Positions 8,496-15,495 of a stretch of DNA of 48,455 nucleotides are shown one piece after another. The DNA is taken from assembly GCA_964510955.1 (NCBI GenBank), contig CAZEDW010000034.1, positions 1 through 48,455 of the forward strand, in the 5' to 3' direction. The position numbers and the translations under genes are program-made. Each line of letters opens with the position of its first letter. The stretch's first letter is position 1. The notes under the pieces were generated by a model. The model did not search any database. It saw only the letters and a list, made by a program, of their open reading frames with translations, and had not been told where the DNA came from. This DNA comes from JAFLCM01 sp964510955 (GTDB lineage: Bacteria > Planctomycetota > Phycisphaerae > Phycisphaerales > UBA1924).

Positions 8496-9002
8496 ATGAC
8501 GCGCGAGTACTCCTTGAGTCGTGTGAGCGTGACCGGCGTGCTGCTGGCGGGGCCGGTCGTGCTGGTCGGGTGCCTGAGCGATCCGAAGCCGCCGACGTTC
8601 AAGGTGGTTGACGCGCGGGTGACCGAGCGCTCGGCGCAGGGGGTGGTGGTGACGTTTGACATCGAGGGCGTGAACGCGAACAAGGACGTGCTGCCGCTGG
8701 ACGATGTGACGTATTCGCTGGCGCTGGACGGCAAGCAGGTGTTCAGCGGGGTGCGGAACGCGCAGGCCTCGCTGCCGCCCGAGGGTTCGCAGCGGTTCAG
8801 CGTGCCGGTGCCGATGGCGGTGGCGGAGGGGAGCGGTGCGCCCACGGGGCGGGAGGCGTACCGGATCGGTGGGTCGGTGGTCTACAAGATCCCGGGATCG
8901 CTGGCGGAGGTGTTCTTTGACTCGGGGCTGCGCCGGCCGAGCGTCGGGTTTGGAGAGAGCGGGACGCTGGACTTCTCCGGCGCCGGGTCGGCGGGCAAAT
9001 AG
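8496..9002 (+). CDS. LEA type 2 family lipoprotein
   Basis: A 168-residue exported protein with a lipoprotein signal peptide: a hydrophobic stretch ends in the lipobox VLVG-C, giving an acylated Cys at about residue 26. The mature part has the pattern of the LEA2/WHy fold, a beta sandwich, visible in FKVVDARVTERSAQGVVVTFDIEGVNANK and the later VTYSLALDGKQVFSGV, segments also seen in bacterial LEA2 lipoproteins. These are thought to protect or to bind in the periplasm; the exact role is unknown. It is divergent from the ABC exporter and convergent with queE, which ends 18 bases away. Confidence 0.8.
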   Translation: MTREYSLSRVSVTGVLLAGPVVLVGCLSDPKPPTFKVVDARVTERSAQGVVVTFDIEGVNANKDVLPLDDVTYSLALDGKQVFSGVRNAQASLPPEGSQRFSVPVPMAVAEGSGAPTGREAYRIGGSVVYKIPGSLAEVFFDSGLRRPSVGFGESGTLDFSGAGSAGK

Positions 9003-9020
9003 CGGACGGCGCGGGCGGGT

Positions 9021-9812
9021 TCAGGTTCCGCGGGTGTTGCCGAAGAGATCGATGTGGAGGCGCCGGCAGTAGCGCCAGCCGCGGTCGATGCACGCCTGGG
9101 CGATCCAGCGGCGGGCCGGGGGCAGGGGGGAGATGACGCCCTCGGGCATGAGCATGACATCTTGCGGTGACACGGTACGGAGTTGGGAGAGCAGCGCATC
9201 GATCTCGTCGAGGTCGGCGGGGTCGGCGACGACGAACTTGAGCTGATGCTCGGGGTAGCGGTCGAGGAGCTGGTTGAGGGCTTCGGTGTTGAGGCGGCGC
9301 TGCTGGTGGCGGGTGCGCCAGACGCCGCCGGGGTCGCGCGGGTCTCCCTCGAGCGGCGCCGAGTTGGAAAGCTTGGGGCTGATGCTCATGAGGTCGCAGG
9401 CGGGGCTCTGGAACAGCGTGCCGGCGGTCTCGATGGTGACGTGCATCCCGGCATCGCGGAGGGCCTGGCAGAGCGGGGGGAGCTGGGGGAACATCATGGG
9501 CTCGCCGCCGGTGACGACGGCATGCCGAACGCCCGAGGCGCGGGCGGCGTCGAGCAGGGCTTCGGTGGTCCGAGGGGTGGATTCGGGTTGCCAACTGGCG
9601 TAGGGGGTGTCGCACCAGCGGCAGCGGAGGTTGCACCCGGCGAGGCGGATGAAGAAGGAGGGAACGCCTGCGAGTTTGCCCTCTCCCTGGATGGAGGTGA
9701 AGATCTCTGAGACGGGGGCTGCGTGGTGGGCCGGGAGGGGGGGCGCGGGGGTGGGCGCAGGGGCCAGAGCGGGGGCGGGGTGATGGTCGGCGGCGCCGGG
9801 GGGCCCGTTCAT
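9021..9812 (-). CDS. queE: 7-carboxy-7-deazaguanine synthase
   Basis: QueE is a radical-SAM enzyme that converts 6-carboxytetrahydropterin to 7-carboxy-7-deazaguanine on the route to queuosine and related deazapurines. The [4Fe-4S] ligands are seen as C-NLR-C-RW-C (Cys 60, 64, 67) just after SIQGEGKLAG and FIRLAGC, which are typical of the family. TGGEPM and the glycine-rich ETAGT that bind SAM follow, and the C-terminus RRLHIDLFGNTRGT is the usual QueE ending. The first 30 residues are a Pro/Ala-rich extension unlike most homologues, so the true start may be further in, though no better start codon stands out. No other queuosine gene is in the window. Confidence 0.93.
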   Translation of the reverse strand: MNGPPGAADHHPAPALAPAPTPAPPLPAHHAAPVSEIFTSIQGEGKLAGVPSFFIRLAGCNLRCRWCDTPYASWQPESTPRTTEALLDAARASGVRHAVVTGGEPMMFPQLPPLCQALRDAGMHVTIETAGTLFQSPACDLMSISPKLSNSAPLEGDPRDPGGVWRTRHQQRRLNTEALNQLLDRYPEHQLKFVVADPADLDEIDALLSQLRTVSPQDVMLMPEGVISPLPPARRWIAQACIDRGWRYCRRLHIDLFGNTRGT

Positions 9813-9940
9813 GGGGCGACAGTAGGCGGGGGAGCTTCTTTGGAATGCTTCTAAGGCTCAACTGGGCCTACACTGGGGGGCTGAGGTCTCCGGCAAGGGA
9901 GGCCGGCGCCAAGAACCGCAGTCTGTCTTGCGAGGAAGCC

Positions 9941-11200
9941 ATGCTGAAGCTCCCCGTCTATATGGATCACGCCGCCACGACCCCCTGCGACCCCCGGGTG
10001 GTCGAGGCGATGCTGCCTTATTTCACCGAGAAGTTCGGGAACTCCGGGAGCCGGAACCACAAGTTCGGGTGGGAGGCGGAGGACGCGGCAGAGGCGGCGC
10101 GGGAGCAGTGCGCGGCGCTTCTGGGGGCCAGCCCGAAGGAGATCGTCTTCACCAGCGGGTCGACCGAGAGCAACAACCTGGCGATCAAGGGGGCGGCGGA
10201 GATGTACGAGCGGGCGCCGGCCGGGAGCGGCAAGTGCCGGGGGCATGTGATCACGGCGATGCACGAGCACAAGGCGGTGCTCGACCCGTGCAAGCGGCTT
10301 CAGAAGGAGGGGTTCGAGGTGACGTACCTCGAGCCGCCGGCGGACGGGGTGATCACGGCGGAGATGGTGAAGGGGGCGCTGCGGGACGACACGATCCTCG
10401 TGACCATCATGTGGGCCAACAACGAGCTGGGCACGATCAACGAGGTGCCGCAGATCGGCAAGCTGATCCGGGAGTACCGCAAGAGCACCAAGCGGGACGA
10501 CATCGTGTTCCACACCGACGCGACGCAGTGGGTGGGCAAGATGCCGACCAACGTGGAGGCGGACGGGGTGGACCTCTTGAGCTTCAGCGGGCACAAGCTG
10601 TACGGGCCCAAGGGGGTGGGCGGGCTCTACATCCGGCGCAAGAACCCGCGGGTGCGGCTGGTGGCGCAGCTCGAGGGCGGCGGGCAGGAGCGCGGGTACC
10701 GATCCGGGACGCTGAATATCTCGGGCATTGTCGGCCTGGGCAAGGCGTGCGAGATCGCGCACAAGGAGATGGACGCCGACGGGCAGCGGCTGCTGGGGTT
10801 CCGCAGGAAGCTGGAAAAGGAACTGACCGGGCGGCTGGAGAGCTGCCAGGTGAACGGGAACGCCGAGAAGCGGCTGCCGCACATCGCGAATATCTCGTTC
10901 GGCTTCGTCGAGGGCGAGGGGCTGATGATGGCGATCAAGGAGATCGCGTGCAGCAGCGGGTCGGCGTGCACGAGCGCGTCTTTGGAGCCGAGCTATGTGC
11001 TCAAGGCGCTGGGGGTGGGTGATGAGCTGGCGCACTCGTCGCTGCGGCTGAGCATGGGGCGGTGGACGACAGCCGAGCAGGTGGACTACTGCATCGAGAA
11101 GATCGCCGAGGCGGTGAACAAGCTGCGGCTTTTGAGCCCCTTGTGGGACATGCACAAGGAAGGGATTGATATCTCGAAGATTGAGTGGGCGCAGCACTGA
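9941..11200 (+). CDS. iscS: Cysteine desulfurase IscS
   Basis: This 419-residue PLP enzyme takes sulfur from cysteine for Fe-S cluster assembly. It is the classical ISC/mitochondrial type (group I). PLP-binding Lys 219 lies in SFSGHKLYGPKG, and the active-site Cys 343 in SSGSACTSASLEPSYVL, the long mobile loop of true IscS. The C-terminus SPLWDMHKEGIDISKIEW is the IscU/partner-binding tail seen in E. coli IscS. I place the start at 9941, not at the longer frame start 9845, because GAGG lies 5 bases before this ATG and the protein then begins like IscS (MLKLPVYMDHAATTP). The gene is 39 bases upstream of iscU. Confidence 0.95.
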   Translation: MLKLPVYMDHAATTPCDPRVVEAMLPYFTEKFGNSGSRNHKFGWEAEDAAEAAREQCAALLGASPKEIVFTSGSTESNNLAIKGAAEMYERAPAGSGKCRGHVITAMHEHKAVLDPCKRLQKEGFEVTYLEPPADGVITAEMVKGALRDDTILVTIMWANNELGTINEVPQIGKLIREYRKSTKRDDIVFHTDATQWVGKMPTNVEADGVDLLSFSGHKLYGPKGVGGLYIRRKNPRVRLVAQLEGGGQERGYRSGTLNISGIVGLGKACEIAHKEMDADGQRLLGFRRKLEKELTGRLESCQVNGNAEKRLPHIANISFGFVEGEGLMMAIKEIACSSGSACTSASLEPSYVLKALGVGDELAHSSLRLSMGRWTTAEQVDYCIEKIAEAVNKLRLLSPLWDMHKEGIDISKIEWAQH

Positions 11201-11239
11201 GGTGGGATACCGGCGGCGTCGCCGCGCAAGGATCAAGCC

Positions 11240-11647
11240 ATGGCATACTCCGAAAAAGTCATCAACCATTACGAGAACCCCCGCAACGTCGGCGCCTTCG
11301 GCACGACCAAGGACGTCAAGGCGCGCAAGGACATCGGCGTCGGCGTGGTCGGTGCGCCCGAGTGCGGCGACGTGATGCAGATCCAGATCCAGGTGGACGA
11401 GGCCACCGGGACGATCAAGGACGCCAAGTTCAAGTGCTTCGGGTGCGGGTCGGCGATCGCGTCGTCGTCGCTGGCCACCGAGTGGATCAAGGGTCGCAGC
11501 ATCGACGACGCGCTGAAGATCAAGAACACCGAGATCGTGCAGGAGCTGAGCCTGCCGCCGGTGAAGATCCACTGCTCGGTGCTGGCGGAGGACTCGATCC
11601 GGGCGGCGATCAAGGACTGGCAGACCAAGAACGCCAAGCCGGCGTGA
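11240..11647 (+). CDS. iscU: Fe-S cluster scaffold IscU
   Basis: IscU is the scaffold on which Fe-S clusters are built with sulfur from IscS. The 135-residue protein is close to the E. coli/mitochondrial type: N-terminus YSEKVINHYENPRNVG, the cluster ligands Cys 42 with Asp 44 (APECGD), Cys 69 (FGCGSAIASSS), His 111 and Cys 112 (KIHCS). The HscA chaperone recognition motif LPPVK (105-109) is intact. AAGGA lies 7 bases before the ATG. It follows iscS closely, so they form an operon. The usual iscR, iscA, hscBA and fdx genes are not next to it. Confidence 0.95.
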   Translation: MAYSEKVINHYENPRNVGAFGTTKDVKARKDIGVGVVGAPECGDVMQIQIQVDEATGTIKDAKFKCFGCGSAIASSSLATEWIKGRSIDDALKIKNTEIVQELSLPPVKIHCSVLAEDSIRAAIKDWQTKNAKPA

Positions 11648-11822
11648 CGCGGGCCGGGTGCCGATAACTGGGGGCACGGGCGGGGCGAGGGCCTTGCGCG
11701 ATCGGGGCGTCTTGTGGGTGGGGCCCGGGTGGTCCGGGGTTCAAGGCGTTCGGCATCCGACCCGATTCTTCAGGACGAGTCGTGGTGTGTTTCGCCGCGG
11801 CGTGGAGGTTTGGCCATTGGAT

Positions 11823-12980
11823 ATGCCATTGTTCAAGAAGCTCGAGATGACCGAGCCCGAGCGGGCGAGGATCCTCGACAAGCTCGACACGGCGGAGCAG
11901 AAGAACCCCAAAGGCCCGCGGCGGGACGCGGCGCGGCTGGAGTACAGGGTTCGCGACATTCCTTTCAGCGTGAACCACCCCGGCGGCGGGGTGGGGCGTT
12001 ACATCGTCCTGGCTCGCAACCTGTCCACTGGCGGGATTTCGCTGCTGCACGCGGGGTACCTGTACTGCGGGACCGAGTGCCGTCTGGCGCTGACCATGCC
12101 CCGTGGCGGCGCCAAGACGATGATCGGCAAGGTTGTGTTTTGTCGCCTCGTCGCGGGGCAGATCCACGAGATCGGCGTCCAGTTCATGGAGAAGATCGAC
12201 CTGGCCGAGTTCGCGGCGCCGAGTCAGAAGCGGCTCAGCGACGACCCCGAGGTTCGCGCGGCGATGCAGCCGCTCTCGGGTAACGCGCTGCTGGTGACGA
12301 CGAGCGGCGCCGAGCGCAAGCTGCTGCAGACGCGCCTAAAACAGAGCGGGCTGAACCCCACGGCGGTGGACCGGGCTGGGGCCGCGGTGGACCAGATCAA
12401 GCTTCTGCCCTACACGGTGGTGGTGTGCGAACTGGCGCTGCCGGCGCCGGGGGCGGGCGAGCTCGTGCAGACGCTTCGACGGAGCGGCTATACCGGGGCG
12501 GTCGTCGGGATCGCGGCTGAGGAATCGCCGGTTGAGTACCAGCGGGCGATTGACGCTGGCATGCACGGGTGCATCATGAAGCCCATCAAGCACGATGCGA
12601 TGCACCAGGTGCTGATGAAGGCGATGCGCGATGCCGGTTGCAAGATGGACGACGGCGGTCCGATCGTCAGCTCGCTGGCGACCGATCCGGCGTCGGGCGA
12701 GCTCGTCCAGTTCTTCATCAGCCACGCCAAGGAAGCGGCGTCGGCGATCGTGGGGGCGATCAAGAAGAACGATTTGGCGGCGGTCCGCAAGGAGTGCCAT
12801 TCGCTGAAGTCCATCGCGGGGGGCTATGGCTTCCAGTCGGTCGCCGAGGCCGCGCGACAGGCGGTCACGAACCTGGACGCCACGATGTCGATCGAAGAAT
12901 CGATGCCGCAGGTGCAGGGTGTTCTGAACGTGTGCGGGCGGTTGACCGCCGAGAAGATGCCCGAATCCAAGGCCGCGTGA
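11823..12980 (+). CDS. PilZ - pseudo-receiver - HPt signalling protein
   Basis: The 385-residue protein has three signalling domains. A PilZ domain (about 40-140) has the c-di-GMP-binding style motif N-L-S-T-G-G (67-71) and IHEIGVQF. A receiver-like domain (about 154-270) has the fold pattern VVVCELALP...GCIMKPI, but Glu 203 stands at the phosphoacceptor position and the acidic pair is replaced; the conserved Lys 253 remains. An HPt domain (about 285-380) keeps the phosphorylatable His 326 in ECHSLKSIAGGYGF. It probably passes phosphoryl groups in a phosphorelay in response to c-di-GMP; this is an inference. No sensor kinase is nearby. The frame is open to 11658, but the start at 11823 fits the domain layout. 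A decayed partial copy follows at 13091. Confidence 0.8.
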   Translation: MPLFKKLEMTEPERARILDKLDTAEQKNPKGPRRDAARLEYRVRDIPFSVNHPGGGVGRYIVLARNLSTGGISLLHAGYLYCGTECRLALTMPRGGAKTMIGKVVFCRLVAGQIHEIGVQFMEKIDLAEFAAPSQKRLSDDPEVRAAMQPLSGNALLVTTSGAERKLLQTRLKQSGLNPTAVDRAGAAVDQIKLLPYTVVVCELALPAPGAGELVQTLRRSGYTGAVVGIAAEESPVEYQRAIDAGMHGCIMKPIKHDAMHQVLMKAMRDAGCKMDDGGPIVSSLATDPASGELVQFFISHAKEAASAIVGAIKKNDLAAVRKECHSLKSIAGGYGFQSVAEAARQAVTNLDATMSIEESMPQVQGVLNVCGRLTAEKMPESKAA

Positions 12981-13090
12981 GGGCGCCCGGGCGGCGCCCC
13001 GCCCCGCCCGCCCCGGTGAGGGCGACGGCTATCGGGCCACCTAGATGGGGGGACGATCCGCGGTCGAGTCCGCAGGACCGGTTGCGGGGG

Positions 13091-13480
13091 CGTGCCTGTG
13101 ACGATCGAGCATTCGGGCGGCGGACGGGCGCGCGTCTTTGCGCCCACGCGGAACAGCTTGACCGGGGGTATTGGGCAAGCCTTGGGCGTGCGCCGGGACG
13201 GTGGCGTCCTGCCGTTTCCTGGGCGGGCGGATCCACGAGATCGGGGTGTCGTTCATCGAGCGGGTCCACGTGGGGGAGTTTTGCGGCCCTGAGGCGCGGG
13301 TGGTCAGCGACGACACGCCGAAGCCGCCGGAGGAGCCCAAGCCGCTGAGCGGTGTGGTGGTGGCGTGCCCGGGCGAGGCCGAGCGGGTGCTGACGGTGTC
13401 GCGGCTGCGGACGCTGCTGAATGTCTGTGACCGGCTGGTGGCCGATTCCGAGCGGCCGCGCCGGCGAAGACGGACTCGGC
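13091..13480 (+). pseudogene. Relic of a duplicated PilZ/HPt gene
   Basis: Fragments of the upstream PilZ-HPt protein can be read in two frames. V-T-I-E-H-S-G-G-G...RNSLTGGI (about 13091-13172) matches FSVNHPGGG...RNLSTGGI of the neighbour. After a frame change and the loss of about 70 bases, GGRIHEIGVSFIERVHVGEF (from about 13216) matches GQIHEIGVQFMEKIDLAEF. PKPLSGVVV...GEAERVL matches the start of the receiver domain, and the sequence then jumps to LLNVCDRLVADSE, which matches VLNVCGRLTAEK at the very end of the HPt domain. So most of the receiver and HPt, including the His, is deleted. The bases ATCCACGAGATCGG are identical in both copies. The downstream frame stays open to 13548. Confidence 0.7.
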
Positions 13481-13589
13481 GGCGGGTGACAAGCACGGCT
13501 GAACGGGCGGGGGCCGGCGCGCCGGGCGGGGGCGTGTGGTCTGGGTGACGCTTCGGACGTGAGAGATTCTCAGCCCGCATCGGGCCGGA

Positions 13590-14093
13590 TCACGACGAGG
13601 ATTCCCCCGCCGGGCGGGCGCTGGGCCCAGGGGCCACGGGCCGGAGGAGTTCCTCGCGGTGCCGGCGCTCGGATCGACGCGTGGCGCGCCACACGAGCAA
13701 CAACCCGATCAGCCACGCGACGCCGGCCAGGATGAGGGGCGTCAGCCATGCCGCGTCGCGGCGGGGGAACAGACTCAGGCCGAGCATCAAGCCGGCCACG
13801 AACCCGATGAGACAGAGAACCGTGACCGCGGCGAAGCTCTCGGAGCGCACCTTTGAGAAAGGCACCCGGCGCTGGTGTGTGCCGAACACGCCGACACGCC
13901 CCAGGTCTCGGCCGCATTCGGGGCAGGTCCAGCCCGGCAGGCCGGCGACGTCGTAGCCGCACGCCCCGCACCTGGGCGACCCGAGGGGCTTCTCGGGGTT
14001 GAACGCGCGCACGATGGCCAGGATGCTGCGCACAACCGCGAGCAGGATCAGGCCCAGGAGCAGCAGCACCGGGATAAAGGCGAAGAGCGGCAC
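13590..14093 (-). CDS. Zinc-ribbon membrane protein
   Basis: I read a 167-residue protein from a GTG at 14093, preceded by AAAGGA 6 bases upstream; the longer frame to 14261 would overlap serA and has no such site. An N-terminal membrane helix (about 3-28) is followed by a zinc ribbon, CGACGYDVAG...CPECGRDL, with Cys 42, 45, 57 and 60. Two further hydrophobic segments (about 85-105 and 115-135) and a basic tail complete it. This ribbon-plus-helices layout recurs in another gene of this window (41459-42328). The function is not known. It is divergent from serA. Confidence 0.75.
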   Translation of the reverse strand: MPLFAFIPVLLLLGLILLAVVRSILAIVRAFNPEKPLGSPRCGACGYDVAGLPGWTCPECGRDLGRVGVFGTHQRRVPFSKVRSESFAAVTVLCLIGFVAGLMLGLSLFPRRDAAWLTPLILAGVAWLIGLLLVWRATRRSERRHREELLRPVAPGPSARPAGESSS

Positions 14094-14124
14094 CGGCAGT
14101 CCTTTCGCAGCGGCGGTGTTCGGG

Positions 14125-14153
14125 TTCTCGGGGGCCGATCTGCATCCTACTCT
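14125..14153 (+). promoter_or_regulatory. Candidate serA promoter
   Basis: TTCTCG (14125-14130), exactly 17 bases, then TACTCT (14148-14153) lies in the gap between the divergent zinc-ribbon gene and serA. The -10 box is acceptable and the -35 is weak. It would give a leader of about 90 bases before the ATG at 14248. Confidence 0.35.
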
Positions 14154-14247
14154 TTCAGCCCACCCGATAACCCGCCGATAGAACGGGCGCATGACTACCT
14201 TTGCGCCACCCGGCGGCCGCCACTCGACCGGCCCCCTGACCCGCCCG

Positions 14248-15480
14248 ATGAACGCCCCCACTTCCTACCCGCTCCACAAGATCAAGATTGTTCTGCTGGA
14301 GAACGTTCACCCGCGCGCGGTGGAGTATCTGCAGGGCGAGGGGTACAGCGTGGAGCTGCACAAGCAGGCTCTGAGCGGCAAGGATCTGATCGACGCCGCG
14401 GGCGACGCCCACCTGGTGGGGATCCGGTCGAAGACCACGCTGACGCCGGAGTTCTTCGCGCAGGCCAAGCGGCTGTGGGCGGTGGGGTGCTTCTGCATCG
14501 GGACCAACCAGGTGGCGCTGGACGCGGCGGCGGACCGGGGGGTGTGCGTGTTCAACGCGCCGTTCTCGAACACGCGGTCGGTGGCGGAGATGACGATCGG
14601 CGAGATCATCGCGCTGCACCGGGGGCTGGTGGAGCGCTCGGCGCAGATGCACGGGGGCAAGTGGACCAAGAGCGCCGACGGGTTCCACGAGGTGCGCGGT
14701 CGGGTGCTGGGGCTGGTGGGCTACGGGCGGATCGGCTCGCAGGTGAGCGTGCTGGCGGAGAGCCTGGGGCTGCGGGTCATCTACTTTGACATCGCCGACA
14801 AGCTGCCCCTGGGCAACGCGCACCCGGTCAAGACGCTGGGCGAGCTGCTGGAGAAGTCCGACATCGTGTCGCTGCACGTGCCCGAGACGCCGCTGACGAA
14901 GAACATGATCGGCGCGGCGGAGCTGGCGAAGATGAAGCAGGGTTCGGCGCTCATCAACAACGCGCGGGGGACGGTGGTGGACGTGGCGGCGCTGGCGGCG
15001 GCGCTGAAGGCGGGGCGGTTGTCGGGGGCGGCGGTTGACGTTTTTCCGCACGAGCCCGAGAGCAACAGCGAGCCGTTCGAGAGCCCGCTGCGCGGGTTGC
15101 CGGGGGTGATCCTGACGCCACACATCGCCGGCAGCACGCAGGAGGCGCAGCGGAACATCGCCGAGGAGGTGTCGGCGAAGCTGGTCAAGTACATGAACAA
15201 CGGCTCGACGACGGGGAGCGTGAACTTCCCGGAGGTGGACCTGCCGATGCTGCACCCGGGGCACCACCGTGTGCTGCACCTGCACAAGAACGTGCCGGGC
15301 GTGATGAGCAAGCTCAACAAGCTGATGGCGGACCTGGGCGTGAACATCGCGGCCGAGACGCTGCAGTCCAACCCGCGGCACGGGTATGTGATCGTCGACA
15401 TCGACGACAAGAACTCTGACGCGGTGAAGGAGGGGCTGCGGGGGATCCCTGAGACGGTGCGGGTGCGGACGTTGTGGTGA
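14248..15480 (+). CDS. serA: D-3-phosphoglycerate dehydrogenase
   Basis: SerA oxidises 3-phosphoglycerate with NAD+ in the first step of serine synthesis. From the ATG at 14248 the protein has 410 residues, the same length as E. coli SerA, and follows it closely: GCFCIGTNQVALDAAA and FNAPFSNTRSVAE in the substrate domain, the NAD-binding GLVGYGRIGSQ, catalytic Arg in NNARGTVVD, Glu in FPHEPESNS and His in TPHIAGSTQEA. A C-terminal ACT domain (about 335-410; HLHKNVPGVMSKLN and GVNIAAETLQ) is the serine-binding regulatory part. A longer start at 14191 is possible but adds residues with no counterpart in the family. Confidence 0.96.
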   Translation: MNAPTSYPLHKIKIVLLENVHPRAVEYLQGEGYSVELHKQALSGKDLIDAAGDAHLVGIRSKTTLTPEFFAQAKRLWAVGCFCIGTNQVALDAAADRGVCVFNAPFSNTRSVAEMTIGEIIALHRGLVERSAQMHGGKWTKSADGFHEVRGRVLGLVGYGRIGSQVSVLAESLGLRVIYFDIADKLPLGNAHPVKTLGELLEKSDIVSLHVPETPLTKNMIGAAELAKMKQGSALINNARGTVVDVAALAAALKAGRLSGAAVDVFPHEPESNSEPFESPLRGLPGVILTPHIAGSTQEAQRNIAEEVSAKLVKYMNNGSTTGSVNFPEVDLPMLHPGHHRVLHLHKNVPGVMSKLNKLMADLGVNIAAETLQSNPRHGYVIVDIDDKNSDAVKEGLRGIPETVRVRTLW

Positions 15481-15495
15481 GGCCGGGTGCTCCCG

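Noticed and set aside
9851..11677. 608-codon minus-strand frame opposite iscS-iscU
   Set aside because: It is an antisense shadow rich in Arg, Leu, His and Pro; iscS and iscU on the plus strand are certain.
12982..13000. GGGCGCC hairpin after the PilZ-HPt gene
   Set aside because: The stem is short and no T-run follows, so it is not a convincing terminator.
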